Part shown: positions 52,099 to 61,036 of the stretch, piece by piece
Numbering within the stretch: position 1 is the first letter of the stretch
Layout of the letters: each line of letters begins with the position of its first letter
NCBI RefSeq assembly: GCF_002959895.1
Contig: NZ_PPDD01000010.1
Location: 1-64,000 of the forward strand
DNA length: 64,000 nt
Direction: 5' to 3'
DNA from: Veillonella infantium
Lineage (GTDB): Bacteria; Bacillota; Negativicutes; Veillonellales; Veillonellaceae
Program-made: the position numbers and the translations under genes
Notes under the pieces: generated by a model
Told to the model about the DNA's origin: nothing
Seen by the model: the letters and a program-made list of their open reading frames with translations, nothing else
The model's database searches: none

Positions 52099-53176
52099 TG
52101 CATTGTTAAAACGTATCAATGCTCTTCATAAGCCAGGGGAAACCGTGAGACTTATGGAGGTTTGTGGTACACATACTGTATCGATTTTCCGTGAAGGTCT
52201 TCGTCAGTTATTGCCAAGTGGCATTGAACTTGTTAGTGGACCAGGATGTCCTGTATGTGTAACGGATCAAACGTATATGGATAAGGCTTTGGCTTATGCT
52301 GAACGTGATGATGTTATTATTGCAACCTTTGGGGATATGTTAAAGGTGCCAGGTAGTTATAGTAGTCTTAGTGAAGCTCAAACAAAGGGCGCACATATCC
52401 ATGTAATTTATACCCCTTTAGAGGTAGTAGAACTTAGTAAGAAATATCCGGAAAAGAAAATCGTATTTTTAGCCATAGGTTTTGAAACGACTATTGCCGT
52501 TATTTGTGCAACTGTAAAAGCAGTTCATGCAGCAGGCTTGAAGAACGTTTTCTTCCTTGTATCTCATAAATTAGTGCCTCCTGCATTGCGCGCTTTATTA
52601 GATAAACAAGAAGGTCATATTGATGGTTTTATTTTGCCGGGGCATGTGAGTGTTATTATCGGAGAAGAACCATATCAATTCTTACCTGAAGAATATCACA
52701 TACCATCATGTATTGCTGGTTTTGATGGACTTGAAGTTTTGTCTGCTATAGCAAATATTTTAGAACAACGAAAAACAAGTAATTTTATAGTAGGAAATAC
52801 ATATCATTCTGTAGTTATGCAGAAGGGTAATCCTGTAGCCCAAGCGATGATCAAAGAGGTATATGATGTATGTGATGATGCGTGGCGTGGTATAGGTGTC
52901 ATTCCAAATTCTGGTTTAAGATTAAAGGACGAATATGCAGCCTATGATGTAGAACGTGCATTACCTATCCATCTTGAACGACCTTCTCTTGATCCGAAGG
53001 GCTGTCAATGTGGCCGTGTATTGCAAGGTCTTATTAAGCCGAGTGAATGTCCATTATTTGGTAAAAGTTGTACTGCTGACCATCCAGTTGGTGCCTGCAT
53101 GGTATCTGTAGAAGGTAGTTGTGCTGCATGGTATAAATATGGTTATTCCAGTGGTGGATCGACGTGGGAGGATTAA
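52058..53176 (+). CDS. hypD: Hydrogenase maturation protein HypD
   Basis: A 372-residue Fe-S protein that builds the Fe(CN)2CO centre with HypC. Conserved segments: RLMEVCGTHTVSIFREG, SGPGCPVCVTDQ, LAIGFETTIAV, and a C-terminal 4Fe-4S site with CQCGRVLQGLIKPSECPLFG and CSAAW-type ending (GSCAAWYKYGY). The only in-frame start that gives the usual about 32 residues before MEVCGTH is TTG at 52058, with AAGGAG ten bases upstream inside hypC. The overlap of 41 bases with hypC implies coupled translation of the two partners. Confidence 0.94.
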   Translation: MKKLTLQEKQNSADALLKRINALHKPGETVRLMEVCGTHTVSIFREGLRQLLPSGIELVSGPGCPVCVTDQTYMDKALAYAERDDVIIATFGDMLKVPGSYSSLSEAQTKGAHIHVIYTPLEVVELSKKYPEKKIVFLAIGFETTIAVICATVKAVHAAGLKNVFFLVSHKLVPPALRALLDKQEGHIDGFILPGHVSVIIGEEPYQFLPEEYHIPSCIAGFDGLEVLSAIANILEQRKTSNFIVGNTYHSVVMQKGNPVAQAMIKEVYDVCDDAWRGIGVIPNSGLRLKDEYAAYDVERALPIHLERPSLDPKGCQCGRVLQGLIKPSECPLFGKSCTADHPVGACMVSVEGSCAAWYKYGYSSGGSTWED

Positions 53177-53177
53177 T

Positions 53178-54185
53178 ATGGAGCGAGTTCGCTTAGTCCA
53201 TGGAAACGGTGGTCGATTTAGTCATGAGTTGACCGAGCGTTTTATTTTGAAATATTTTACAAATGATTTATTAGCTCCTTTACACGATGGTGCTCAATTT
53301 CCCGTTACAGAAGGACGTATGGCGTTCTCTACAGATTCATATGTAGTACAACCAGCGTTTTTCCCTGGCGGAAATATTGGTAAATTAGCTGTATGTGGTA
53401 CAGTGAATGATTTAGCTATGAATGGTGCTATTCCACAATACTTGAGTTGTGGGCTCATTTTAGAAGAAGGCCTTGCCTTTAATGAGTTAGATGAAATCCT
53501 TCATACCATGTCAGATATGGCCAAAGCTGCAAATGTACAAATTGTTACAGGAGACACTAAGGTTGTTAAAAAGGGGGAGGTAGATAAAATCTACATAAAT
53601 ACAGCGGGGATTGGCATGATTCCAGAGGGGATTGATATTGGTCCACATCGCGTAAAACCGGGTATGGATGTTATCTTATCTGGTGCTATAGGGGATCATT
53701 CTATTGCTGTTATGGGACAACGGTTTGGATTAGACCTATCCGATTCTTTGAAAACTGACTGTGCCCCTTTAAATAACATGGTTCATGCTGTACTTGATAA
53801 AGTGGGGCCTCAAGTGGCTCTATTGCGAGATCCTACACGTGGTGGTTTAGGTACTGTTTTAAAAGAAATTGCAGATCAAAGTCAAGTTGGTATTAAGGTA
53901 GACGAAGCAGCTATACCGGTTCACGCTGAAGTGCAATCTGTATGTGATATTTTAGGGTATGATCCATTATATTTAGCCAATGAAGGTAAGGTAGTGCTTG
54001 TGGTAGACCCATCGGTTACTGATGAAGTTTTATCTATTCTTCGTGGCTTTGAAGAAGGTAAAGAAGCTGTATTAATCGGTAAAACATTAGATAAAAATAT
54101 TGGCAAGGTTGGATTGCAAACCGCAATTGGTGGTGTCCGTTTAATTGATTTGTTAGGTGAAGATCAAGTCCCTCGTATCTGCTAA
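53178..54185 (+). CDS. hypE: Hydrogenase maturation protein HypE
   Basis: A 335-residue PurM/ThiL-fold ATPase that dehydrates the thiocarbamate on its own C-terminal cysteine to thiocyanate, the CN donor. It begins VRLVHGNGGRFSHELTERFI, has AFSTDSYVVQPAFFPGGNIG and DPTRGGLGTVLKEIA, and ends in the required PRIC. The start at MERVRLVHG has GGGAGG seven bases upstream and lies one base after the hypD stop; earlier starts would overlap hypD without a site. HypA, HypB and hydrogenase subunits are not in this window. Confidence 0.96.
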   Translation: MERVRLVHGNGGRFSHELTERFILKYFTNDLLAPLHDGAQFPVTEGRMAFSTDSYVVQPAFFPGGNIGKLAVCGTVNDLAMNGAIPQYLSCGLILEEGLAFNELDEILHTMSDMAKAANVQIVTGDTKVVKKGEVDKIYINTAGIGMIPEGIDIGPHRVKPGMDVILSGAIGDHSIAVMGQRFGLDLSDSLKTDCAPLNNMVHAVLDKVGPQVALLRDPTRGGLGTVLKEIADQSQVGIKVDEAAIPVHAEVQSVCDILGYDPLYLANEGKVVLVVDPSVTDEVLSILRGFEEGKEAVLIGKTLDKNIGKVGLQTAIGGVRLIDLLGEDQVPRIC

Positions 54186-54443
54186 TTATATAGACTAAGA
54201 TTATTTTACATTTAGCTGATTTTATATGTATAAAAAGAATTTTTGTACTTATAGATTGTGAAGAATAGTAGATATTGACAATAATCTCTTAGGATAGTAG
54301 CATTAAATTAAGTTGTGTAAAATTCATTGATTGTTCATCGGACTTTTATACAATACTAGTATCTTTATGTGTAAGTTCTTATACTTTCACTAGAATCTAT
54401 GTATAGAATTTGTTAAAATATAAGTATCTATAGGAGGCTTATT

Positions 54444-54890
54444 ATGAAAAAGAAGATTATTACAGCTGTTCTAGGGATTTGTTTAACTACAACTGCATTT
54501 GGTGGCATCTTGACTACTCAAGCTGGCGGCCTTAGCAGTATTCTTGGTGGTGCAGCTAAAATTGGTGGTATCGGTATTGTTATCAATAAATTCGGTCCTC
54601 AAATTGACTCTTTCTTAAATAAATTATTGAAACAAAATAACTTAAGCACAGAGTATACAACTAAAGTTGTACCTATCATCAGTATTGGTACAAAAGGTTA
54701 TATTGGTGCTGCTCAAGTAACTGGTCCAGCATCTAGCATTGAACAAGTTAAAGCGGTTGCTCAAGTTGAAGGTAGCTTTAACGGCATGGTTCGTGTAAAA
54801 GGTTTAGTACCAGTTGATAGCACAAACCCAGTTGGTGCATCTCGTGTTCAAGGCGTAGGTGTATCTGCGATTATCGATTTGAAAATTTAA
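54444..54890 (+). CDS. Exported protein of unknown function
   Basis: A 148-residue protein with a signal peptide (about 1-27, KKKIITAVLGICLTTTAFGG then TTQAGG). A Gly/Ile-rich hydrophobic stretch (SSILGGAAKIGGIGIVINKF) and a soluble C-terminal half with beta-like segments (VVPIISIGTKGYIGAAQV and VQGVGVSAIIDLKI) follow. I do not recognise the family. TATAGGAGG lies before the ATG. It is followed by a terminator and then by another exported protein and an LptD-like gene, so an envelope role is plausible by position only. Confidence 0.75.
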   Translation: MKKKIITAVLGICLTTTAFGGILTTQAGGLSSILGGAAKIGGIGIVINKFGPQIDSFLNKLLKQNNLSTEYTTKVVPIISIGTKGYIGAAQVTGPASSIEQVKAVAQVEGSFNGMVRVKGLVPVDSTNPVGASRVQGVGVSAIIDLKI

Positions 54891-54925
54891 TGGCCACTGA
54901 GCATATAAAATAGTAGACTCAGGGA

Positions 54926-54957
54926 ATAAGCACGGTCTTAGGCCCGTGCTTATTCTG
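54926..54957 (+). terminator. Terminator after the exported protein gene
   Basis: ATAAGCACGG pairs with CCGTGCTTAT around eight bases, followed by TCTGTT. The T-run is weak. Confidence 0.65.
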
Positions 54958-54998
54958 TTGTATAACAGTTATACATTAGATACGTTGTGGAGGAATTT

Positions 54999-56117
54999 AT
55001 GAAGAAGCAAGTACTTACACTTTTAATGGCATCCTTGATTTCAGGCACTGCATTTGCTGCTCCTGGTACAGTTACAGAAAAAACAAATGTTTTAGAAACT
55101 ACTGTATATGGCGCTGTACAAGATGGTGCTGTAGTGGACCGCATTAATCAACTTGATGAAACCGTGTATGGTACTGGTTTCAATGGCAATTCTGCTACAT
55201 TGAGCAAACGTGTCGATTCTCTTTATAACTCCGTAGAAGGTAGCGGTACAAATATTTCTTTGCGCGAAGAAATGGATGCACTTGAATATACATATCAAAA
55301 TAGCATTAATGCAGGTTCTCTTGTTGATCGTGTAGAAAAGATGGAACGTAGCGTTAATGGTCGTATTGGTAGTGGCTCTTTACAAAAACGTATCATTTCT
55401 TTAAAAACAAAAGTATATGGTAGCAATGTAACGCTCACAAATCAAGTGGGTACATTAGCTGGTAACCAAGTTTTCAAAGTTACATTGAATGATGCTGTTT
55501 CTTCAAAAACTAGCCATGAAGGCGATACTGTTGCTTTCACAGTAGCTGAAAATGTTATGGATGGCAATGTGTTATTAGTTCCTGCAGGTACAGTAGGTTC
55601 TGGTACAATTACTTCTTTGAAAAAGGCGCGTTCCTTTGGTCGTAATGGTGCATTAGATATTACATTCGATACTATTCCTGCTATCGATGGTACAGAATTC
55701 ACTGCTGTACAAGGTAAAGAAGCTAAAGACAAAACTCGTAATGAAGTTAAAGCTGCAGGTGCATCCGTAGCTGGTGCTGTTTTACTTGGACCAGTAGGTT
55801 TAGTAGGTGGCGCTTTTGTTAAGGGTAAAAATATTGAGTACCCTGCTGGTGCAACAATTTATGTACAACCTCAAGATTCTGTAACAATTCAAGGTCTTGT
55901 AATTGGTGGTGACGGTTTAGCTCATAGTGATGATGAATTGGCTGAAGCTGTAACTGTACCGAATGCAGCAGATGAATCTGAAGAAGTTGTAGATACTAAT
56001 GAAGCGGCTGTTGATGAAAATGAAACAACAACAGAGGAACCAGCAGCAGTAGAAGAACAAGAAGAACAAGTAGAAAATGTTTCTCAACCTATCGTGGTTG
56101 TAAAGCGTAATCAATAA
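54999..56117 (+). CDS. Exported repeat protein of unknown function
   Basis: A 372-residue protein. A signal peptide (1-21, ending TAFA) is followed by four or five diverged repeats at about 25-155 whose units end in a short Val-x-Gly motif (TTVYGAV, ETVYGTG, NSVEGSG, RSVNGRI, TKVYGSN) after a heptad-like SLxxRxxxL helix. A middle beta-rich domain (about 160-250, LVPAGTVGSGTITSLKKA) and a glycine-rich hydrophobic stretch (AGAVLLGPVGLVGGAFV) come next. The last 55 residues are strongly acidic. GGAGG precedes ATG 54999. Family not recognised; it is 37 bases upstream of the LptD-like gene, so likely co-expressed with it. Confidence 0.78.
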   Translation: MKKQVLTLLMASLISGTAFAAPGTVTEKTNVLETTVYGAVQDGAVVDRINQLDETVYGTGFNGNSATLSKRVDSLYNSVEGSGTNISLREEMDALEYTYQNSINAGSLVDRVEKMERSVNGRIGSGSLQKRIISLKTKVYGSNVTLTNQVGTLAGNQVFKVTLNDAVSSKTSHEGDTVAFTVAENVMDGNVLLVPAGTVGSGTITSLKKARSFGRNGALDITFDTIPAIDGTEFTAVQGKEAKDKTRNEVKAAGASVAGAVLLGPVGLVGGAFVKGKNIEYPAGATIYVQPQDSVTIQGLVIGGDGLAHSDDELAEAVTVPNAADESEEVVDTNEAAVDENETTTEEPAAVEEQEEQVENVSQPIVVVKRNQ

Positions 56118-56154
56118 TTAACAAATTCTTAAAGCAAGAGGAGTTCTAGTAACC

Positions 56155-57708
56155 ATGAGGAAACGTAAAGTACAATGGCTGGCAGCGGCATGTGTTTTCT
56201 GTTTAGCACAACCAGTATGGGCTGCTACAGAGTCAACCACGGTATATCAAGATCAATTGGATAGCGTTGATCAATCCTATCTTGGAGAAATTTCCAAAGC
56301 ATCTACACCTGACAATAGTAATATCCGTGTTGTACGTCGTGGTGAAAAGGCAAAGTCTAATCAACCTACAGAACAATTGCCGACTCGTATTGATGCAGAT
56401 AAAATGTCCTATATAGGGTCCACTGGTGATGTATATGCACAAGGTGATGTAGTAGTGACTCAAGGTAATCAAACCTTGATGTCTCCGCGTATAGAAGGTA
56501 ACACGAAAACTACAGAATATCGTACTGTTGGTGGATATCGCTTTTTAGAAAATGGCGGTAAAACTAAGGATATTACAGGTCAAAATATGACATATCGTAC
56601 TAGTGATCATCATTTTACAGCTGATCAAGCTTTTGGTTGGAATGACCCTTACTATGTAAAAGGGCAAAATGCTACATTTGATGGTGAAACTGGTCATATG
56701 GAAAAAGGCATGGTTACCACAAAACATGCGATGGCTTTTAAACATACACCTGACTATCGTGTAGAAGGTCAAGATATCAAGGTATATCCTGGCGATAAAG
56801 TAGTTATCAAAAAACCATCCTTCTATATTAAAAACTTCAAGGTTTTATCTTTGCCTTCTTATACAGCATCCCTTCGTCATGATAAAGAGGGTAAATTTAG
56901 TATTTTCTCCTTGGTTCCAAAACCTACATATAGTAGTGATGATGGATTTGGCTTGCATGGTAGTACTGATTATCCAATCGGTAAGCATGGTGAAGCCTAT
57001 ATTGATTACCGTTGGTATTCAAAGTCTGGATTTAAACCAAAAGTAGGCTATAGACATTATTTGCCTTGGGCTACTGCATCCATAGGTTACAGTAAAGAAT
57101 CTAATGAGTATAACGATGAAACTGTATGGGTAGAAAAGATTGGTGAAGCTCGTTTAGATACTCATACATATCATGTTGGTAAATCTCCTGTTACTGTACG
57201 TGGTGGTGTAAATGCGGGCTATTGGAAAGAGGGTTCTGTAAAAGGTTCTCATACAGAGTATTATACAGAAGTATCCCATGATCCAATTAAGCTTTGGAAA
57301 AATGCAGATTTACGTTTCTTAGGTGGTTATCAACGTGACTACTATGGTTACAATGACTCCATTCGTAGCATGCCTTATTGGGGTGCTCGTTTCCGCTCTA
57401 AAGTGGGAGATCGTGCTAATGTATGGGTTAGTTATAATCAACGTAATATTTCTTATAATAACTCTCCATATCGATTCGATACGACAGAGCTTCCTAAGGA
57501 GCTCATTTATGGTGGTTCTTATAAATTAACTCGCTTGGATGATGTTTCTGTCAGTGTGAAAACAAATATGATGAGTGGTCAAATTGACTCTGTATATTAT
57601 ACATGGCATCGTGACTTACACTCCTTTGATCTATACTTAACTTATAAGGATGCACATAGAAGCAACAATGATCAATGGAAAATCAAATTTGTTGGCAAAG
57701 ACTTTTAA
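56155..57708 (+). CDS. lptD: LptD/OstA-like LPS assembly outer-membrane protein
   Basis: A 517-residue protein with a signal peptide (about 1-23, ending VWA). An OstA/LptA-like jellyroll domain spans about 75-205 (TRIDADKMSYIGSTGDVYAQ, MTYRTSDHHFTADQA). A C-terminal region of alternating aromatic beta strands looks like an outer-membrane barrel (GSTDYPIGKHGEAYIDYRWY, RDYYGYNDSIRSMPYWGARF). It is shorter than E. coli LptD (about 780) and has no cysteines outside the signal peptide, so no disulfide-linked maturation. It would insert LPS into the outer leaflet, supporting a diderm host. galU follows after 13 bases. Confidence 0.85.
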   Translation: MRKRKVQWLAAACVFCLAQPVWAATESTTVYQDQLDSVDQSYLGEISKASTPDNSNIRVVRRGEKAKSNQPTEQLPTRIDADKMSYIGSTGDVYAQGDVVVTQGNQTLMSPRIEGNTKTTEYRTVGGYRFLENGGKTKDITGQNMTYRTSDHHFTADQAFGWNDPYYVKGQNATFDGETGHMEKGMVTTKHAMAFKHTPDYRVEGQDIKVYPGDKVVIKKPSFYIKNFKVLSLPSYTASLRHDKEGKFSIFSLVPKPTYSSDDGFGLHGSTDYPIGKHGEAYIDYRWYSKSGFKPKVGYRHYLPWATASIGYSKESNEYNDETVWVEKIGEARLDTHTYHVGKSPVTVRGGVNAGYWKEGSVKGSHTEYYTEVSHDPIKLWKNADLRFLGGYQRDYYGYNDSIRSMPYWGARFRSKVGDRANVWVSYNQRNISYNNSPYRFDTTELPKELIYGGSYKLTRLDDVSVSVKTNMMSGQIDSVYYTWHRDLHSFDLYLTYKDAHRSNNDQWKIKFVGKDF

Positions 57709-57721
57709 TTAGGAGATAATT

Positions 57722-58585
57722 ATGCAACGTATTAGAAAGGCCGTTATTCCAGCAGCTGGCTTTGGTACACGGTTCTTACCAGCTACTAAAGCACAACCAA
57801 AGGAAATGCTTCCTATTGTAGATACACCAGCTATTCAATATATTGTAAAAGAAGCATTAGATTCTGGTATTGAAGAAATCCTAATCATTACAGGTCGTAA
57901 TAAACGTGCTATTGAAGACCATTTCGATAGCAGTGTTGAATTAGAATTACTGTTACAAAGCCAAGGTAAAAATAAACAGTTGGCTATGATTAAGGATTTA
58001 GCAGATATTAAGGTTCACTTTATCCGCCAAAAGGCACCACGTGGTCTTGGTGATGCTGTACTATGTGCTAAAGCTTTTATTGGTGATGAACCATTTGCTG
58101 TGTTGCTTGGTGATGATATTGTATATAATCCTGAAAATCCATGCTTAAAACAGTTGATTGAGTGTTATGACGAACATCCTGGTATTATTCTAGGGGCTCA
58201 ATTTGTACCGGAAGATAAAGTTAGCTCTTATGGTATCGTATCTGGTGAAGAATTGGCTGATAATTTATATCGCGTTCATAACTTGGTTGAAAAACCAAAA
58301 AAAGAAGATGCTCCATCTAGACTTGCTGTATTAGGTCGTTATATTTTAACGCCAGATATTTTCAATATTTTGGAAAATACAAAACCAGGCGTAGGTAATG
58401 AGGTTCAATTGACTGATGCGTTAGCAGCATCTAAAACTGACACGTATGCATTGGCCTATGAAGGCATTCGTTACGATACAGGTGATAAACTAGGTTACTT
58501 GAAAGCTACTGTTGAGTATGCATTGCGCAATGAAGAATTAGGTGAAAACTTCAAGGCATACTTAAAAGAGCTAGATCTTAAATAA
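57722..58585 (+). CDS. galU: UTP-glucose-1-phosphate uridylyltransferase
   Basis: A 287-residue nucleotidyltransferase that makes UDP-glucose. Motifs: VIPAAGFGTRFLPATKAQPK EMLPIVD, the interface QAPRGLGDAVLCA-type segment, VLLGDDIVY, and GVGNEVQLTDALA. UDP-glucose feeds LPS core and surface glycans, fitting its place after the LptD-like gene. TTAGGAGAT lies before the ATG, and a strong terminator follows. Confidence 0.95.
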   Translation: MQRIRKAVIPAAGFGTRFLPATKAQPKEMLPIVDTPAIQYIVKEALDSGIEEILIITGRNKRAIEDHFDSSVELELLLQSQGKNKQLAMIKDLADIKVHFIRQKAPRGLGDAVLCAKAFIGDEPFAVLLGDDIVYNPENPCLKQLIECYDEHPGIILGAQFVPEDKVSSYGIVSGEELADNLYRVHNLVEKPKKEDAPSRLAVLGRYILTPDIFNILENTKPGVGNEVQLTDALAASKTDTYALAYEGIRYDTGDKLGYLKATVEYALRNEELGENFKAYLKELDLK

Positions 58586-58610
58586 CAAATCTATAAGATT
58601 TAACCTTATG

Positions 58611-58645
58611 AAAGAACCTATGATATATCATAGGTTCTTTTCTTT
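58611..58645 (+). terminator. Terminator after galU
   Basis: AAAGAACCTATGAT and ATCATAGGTTCTTT form a perfect stem, followed by TCTTTT. Confidence 0.9.
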
Positions 58646-58684
58646 TGGTAGTACATTTAGCTAATATAGATATATTATTTTATA

Positions 58685-58741
58685 TTTGTTAACAAATGGA
58701 TAATGACTTTTGTTGACGAATGAAAAGATGTTGATTATAAT
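58685..58741 (+). promoter_or_regulatory. Promoter overlapping a BirA-like biotin operator
   Basis: TTGACG (58713-58718), a 17-base spacer and TATAAT (58736-58741) form a good promoter. The -35 is embedded in GTTGACGA (58712-58719). Together with TTGTTAAC (58686-58693) this makes an inverted pair with 18 bases between the 8-mers. That equals the BirA box geometry (two 9-mer halves 16 bases apart, consensus TTGT-AAC / GTT-ACAA). Two of eight positions in the right half deviate. The left half sits in a perfect 14-base palindrome, 58684-58697. Confidence 0.65.
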
Positions 58742-58774
58742 CAATTTATTGAATAAATAAAGGACTGTGATTAT

Positions 58775-59341
58775 ATGAGAACATTATTTAAAGCATTATG
58801 TAATAATGACTTAGATCTACCAGGACATAGTGTTATTAAGCATATGCATTATGATGCTTCAGGAAGTGATCAATCTATCTGTGGTATTTTATATCAAATC
58901 GCTAAAATTACTACTATCGGCATTATGGACAAATCCGGATTCTTGATGGTTGATTTACGGCCCGTGCCGAAACAATTTAACATTCGTACTACAATATATC
59001 AAGAGGAAATTAGTGGCGCTATATCGTTCTCTAAGAATGATATAGTACAATTCGTAAATGATATTAATGATACGAATCCAATTCATCGAGAGGACCCTTA
59101 CGTTGTACCTGGGTGCATGATTCTTGAAACATTGTGGAATTATTGGAATATTAGTAAATCTGCGCTGCAAATGGCGATTTACTTTCATGCCCCTGTCATT
59201 GCAGAGGATATGGTGACCTTAGTGGAAGTTCCTGAGGATGCTCATGTAGAAGGATATGTAGGTGACACATTAGCATTTTCTGCTACTTTTTTTGGTGAAA
59301 ATGAAGATTCTACATCTTTGAAACAAAAATTTATTAGTTAG
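58775..59341 (+). CDS. MaoC/FabZ-like hotdog-fold protein
   Basis: A 188-residue protein. The C-terminal two thirds carry the hydratase-type segment FVNDINDTNPIHREDPYVVP followed by GCMILETLWNYW, which resembles the D-x-N-P-x-H and P-G region of MaoC-like (R)-hydratases; the catalytic Asp and His appear present. The N-terminal third is not recognised. It is the first gene behind the BirA-like promoter and is nine bases before bioY, followed by thiolase and acyl-CoA ligase genes, so it likely acts on a CoA or ACP thioester. AAAGGAC is a weak ribosome binding site. Confidence 0.7.
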   Translation: MRTLFKALCNNDLDLPGHSVIKHMHYDASGSDQSICGILYQIAKITTIGIMDKSGFLMVDLRPVPKQFNIRTTIYQEEISGAISFSKNDIVQFVNDINDTNPIHREDPYVVPGCMILETLWNYWNISKSALQMAIYFHAPVIAEDMVTLVEVPEDAHVEGYVGDTLAFSATFFGENEDSTSLKQKFIS

Positions 59342-59349
59342 AGGTAATT

Positions 59350-59862
59350 ATGGAAGCAAGACGTTTAACAAAAATGGCTTTATTGACAGCCTTATTATGT
59401 ATTTCAGCTTATATTTCGTTCCCATTGCCATTTAGTCCGGCAATGGTAACCGCATTGACTTTGGTGGCGACATTAACAGGCTTATTATTGCAACCAAAGG
59501 ATGCTTTTATAGTATTTGTCGTGTATGTTCTGCTAGGCGCCGTTGGTCTACCTGTATTCGTTGGTGGCACAGCTGGTCTTGGTAAATTATTGGGACCTAC
59601 GGGGGGATTTATTTTCTCTTGGCCAATAGCATATACTTTACTAAGTGTATTTAAAGGGCCTAAAAAGAGCTTTTTCTCTTATGCATGGCGCTCTCTTGTA
59701 ATTACAATTCCTGTAGTATACCTATTTGGTGTGGCAGGCTTTATGATTGTTACCAAAACAGAACTTTGGGCGGCGTTGCCTGTAGTTATGTTCCCATTTA
59801 TTCCTGGGGATATCGTAAAATGTCTCGTTGCATCCTGGCTAGCAACTAAAATTAAAATTTAG
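59350..59862 (+). CDS. bioY: Biotin transporter S component BioY
   Basis: A 170-residue six-helix BioY. Family segments: LTKMALLTALLCISAYISFP, ALTLVATLTGLLLQPKDAF, LLGAVGLPVFVGGTAGLGKL followed by LGPTGGFIFSW, and the late FPFIPGDIVKCLVASWLA. BioY binds biotin and works alone or with an ECF module. It follows the hotdog gene by nine bases and is the reason to read the upstream inverted repeat as a BirA site. A hairpin lies between it and the thiolase gene. Confidence 0.94.
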   Translation: MEARRLTKMALLTALLCISAYISFPLPFSPAMVTALTLVATLTGLLLQPKDAFIVFVVYVLLGAVGLPVFVGGTAGLGKLLGPTGGFIFSWPIAYTLLSVFKGPKKSFFSYAWRSLVITIPVVYLFGVAGFMIVTKTELWAALPVVMFPFIPGDIVKCLVASWLATKIKI

Positions 59863-59874
59863 CATGTAATAATG

Positions 59875-59905
59875 AAAAGAGGCATTCCTTAGAGTGCCTC
59901 TTTTG
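59875..59905 (+). terminator. Hairpin between bioY and the thiolase gene
   Basis: AAAAGAGGCA pairs with TGCCTCTTTT around ten bases. The T-run is short and then GTGCATTTTG, so it may be a partial terminator that lowers expression of the downstream pair. Confidence 0.6.
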
Positions 59906-59928
59906 TGCATTTTGTTATAGGAGCTTAT

Positions 59929-61035
59929 ATGTCAGTATATATTCATGGTGGGCTTAGAAGCCCTATAGGCGTGTTAAACAGCCAATATAAAAATACAAGA
60001 CCTGAGATATTGGGTGCACAATTGATTAATGAATTAATTAAAGGATATAAAATTAACTCTGTAGATGGTATTTTTTGTGGTAATGCAGTTGGTACAGGTG
60101 GAAATATTGGACGATTAATGGGTTTAATGTCTAATTTATCGGTATCGACGCCTGCTGTAACAATTGATATGCAATGCGTTTCAGCATTGATGAGTATTGA
60201 AATGGCTTATACACATATTGCGTCAGGAGTGATGAATTCTGCTATTGCTGGTGGCATTGAAAGCTCTTCATTACAACCAGACCGAATCTATGCAACTGGA
60301 GATAATCGAGACGGTTTATATAAGGTGGCTCAATTTACTCCTCAAGATCGGTCTCCTTTAGCTATGTTAGAAGGGGCAGAAAGAACCATCCATAAGCACA
60401 ATATAACTAAGGAAGAGTTATATCCATATATTATTGGAAGTCATCAGAGAGCTACTAAAGCTTTAGACAATTCATTTTTGCAATCTTATATAATGCCTTT
60501 TTCTATAGATGGAAAAGAGTGTGTAGACGAATGTATTAGGCCAAAGATGAATGAAAAACTTTTATCTAGGATGAAACCATTATTAGGTAAGGACTCTATT
60601 ACAAATGCTGGCAATGCTTGTTTAACTCATGATGGTGCTGCTTTTGTATACATATCTAATGAAAAAGGGCCATTTAGAATTCATAGTATCATGCCTTGGG
60701 CTGGAAATCCTCAGTTTAGTCCAGAAGGTGCTCTTGAAAGTACTAAAGCTATTTTAAAACAGACAGATTTGACCATGGATGATATGGACGTGGTGGAATG
60801 GAATGAAGCCTTCGCCATTATTGATGCTCTCTTTGAGAAGTCCTACCCTGATCATATGGGAAAATATAATATGCTTGGTGGTGCATTAGCCTATGGGCAT
60901 CCTTATGGTTGCTCTGGGGCTATTTTAGCTCTTCATTGCATGGCTGCCTTAGAATCCTGTAATGGTCGATACGGTTTGTGTGCTATTGCCGGCGCAGGCG
61001 GTACAGGAACTGCTTTAATTATGGAACGAATGTAA
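59929..61035 (+). CDS. Thiolase-family acyltransferase (YhfS-like)
   Basis: A 368-residue thiolase-fold enzyme. The nucleophile is Cys83 in DMQCVSALMSIEMAY. NEAFA is in VEWNEAFAIIDALF, the histidine motif is in AYGHPYGCSGA, and the second cysteine is in CAIAGAGGTGTA. It may condense or cleave acyl-CoAs. Bacillus YhfS, in the BirA-linked yhfS-yhfT-bioY2 cluster, is the closest context match. The start at MSVYIHGG has TAGGAG before it. The ligase gene begins two bases after its end region, so both are co-translated. Confidence 0.85.
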   Translation: MSVYIHGGLRSPIGVLNSQYKNTRPEILGAQLINELIKGYKINSVDGIFCGNAVGTGGNIGRLMGLMSNLSVSTPAVTIDMQCVSALMSIEMAYTHIASGVMNSAIAGGIESSSLQPDRIYATGDNRDGLYKVAQFTPQDRSPLAMLEGAERTIHKHNITKEELYPYIIGSHQRATKALDNSFLQSYIMPFSIDGKECVDECIRPKMNEKLLSRMKPLLGKDSITNAGNACLTHDGAAFVYISNEKGPFRIHSIMPWAGNPQFSPEGALESTKAILKQTDLTMDDMDVVEWNEAFAIIDALFEKSYPDHMGKYNMLGGALAYGHPYGCSGAILALHCMAALESCNGRYGLCAIAGAGGTGTALIMERM

Positions 61036-61036
61036 A

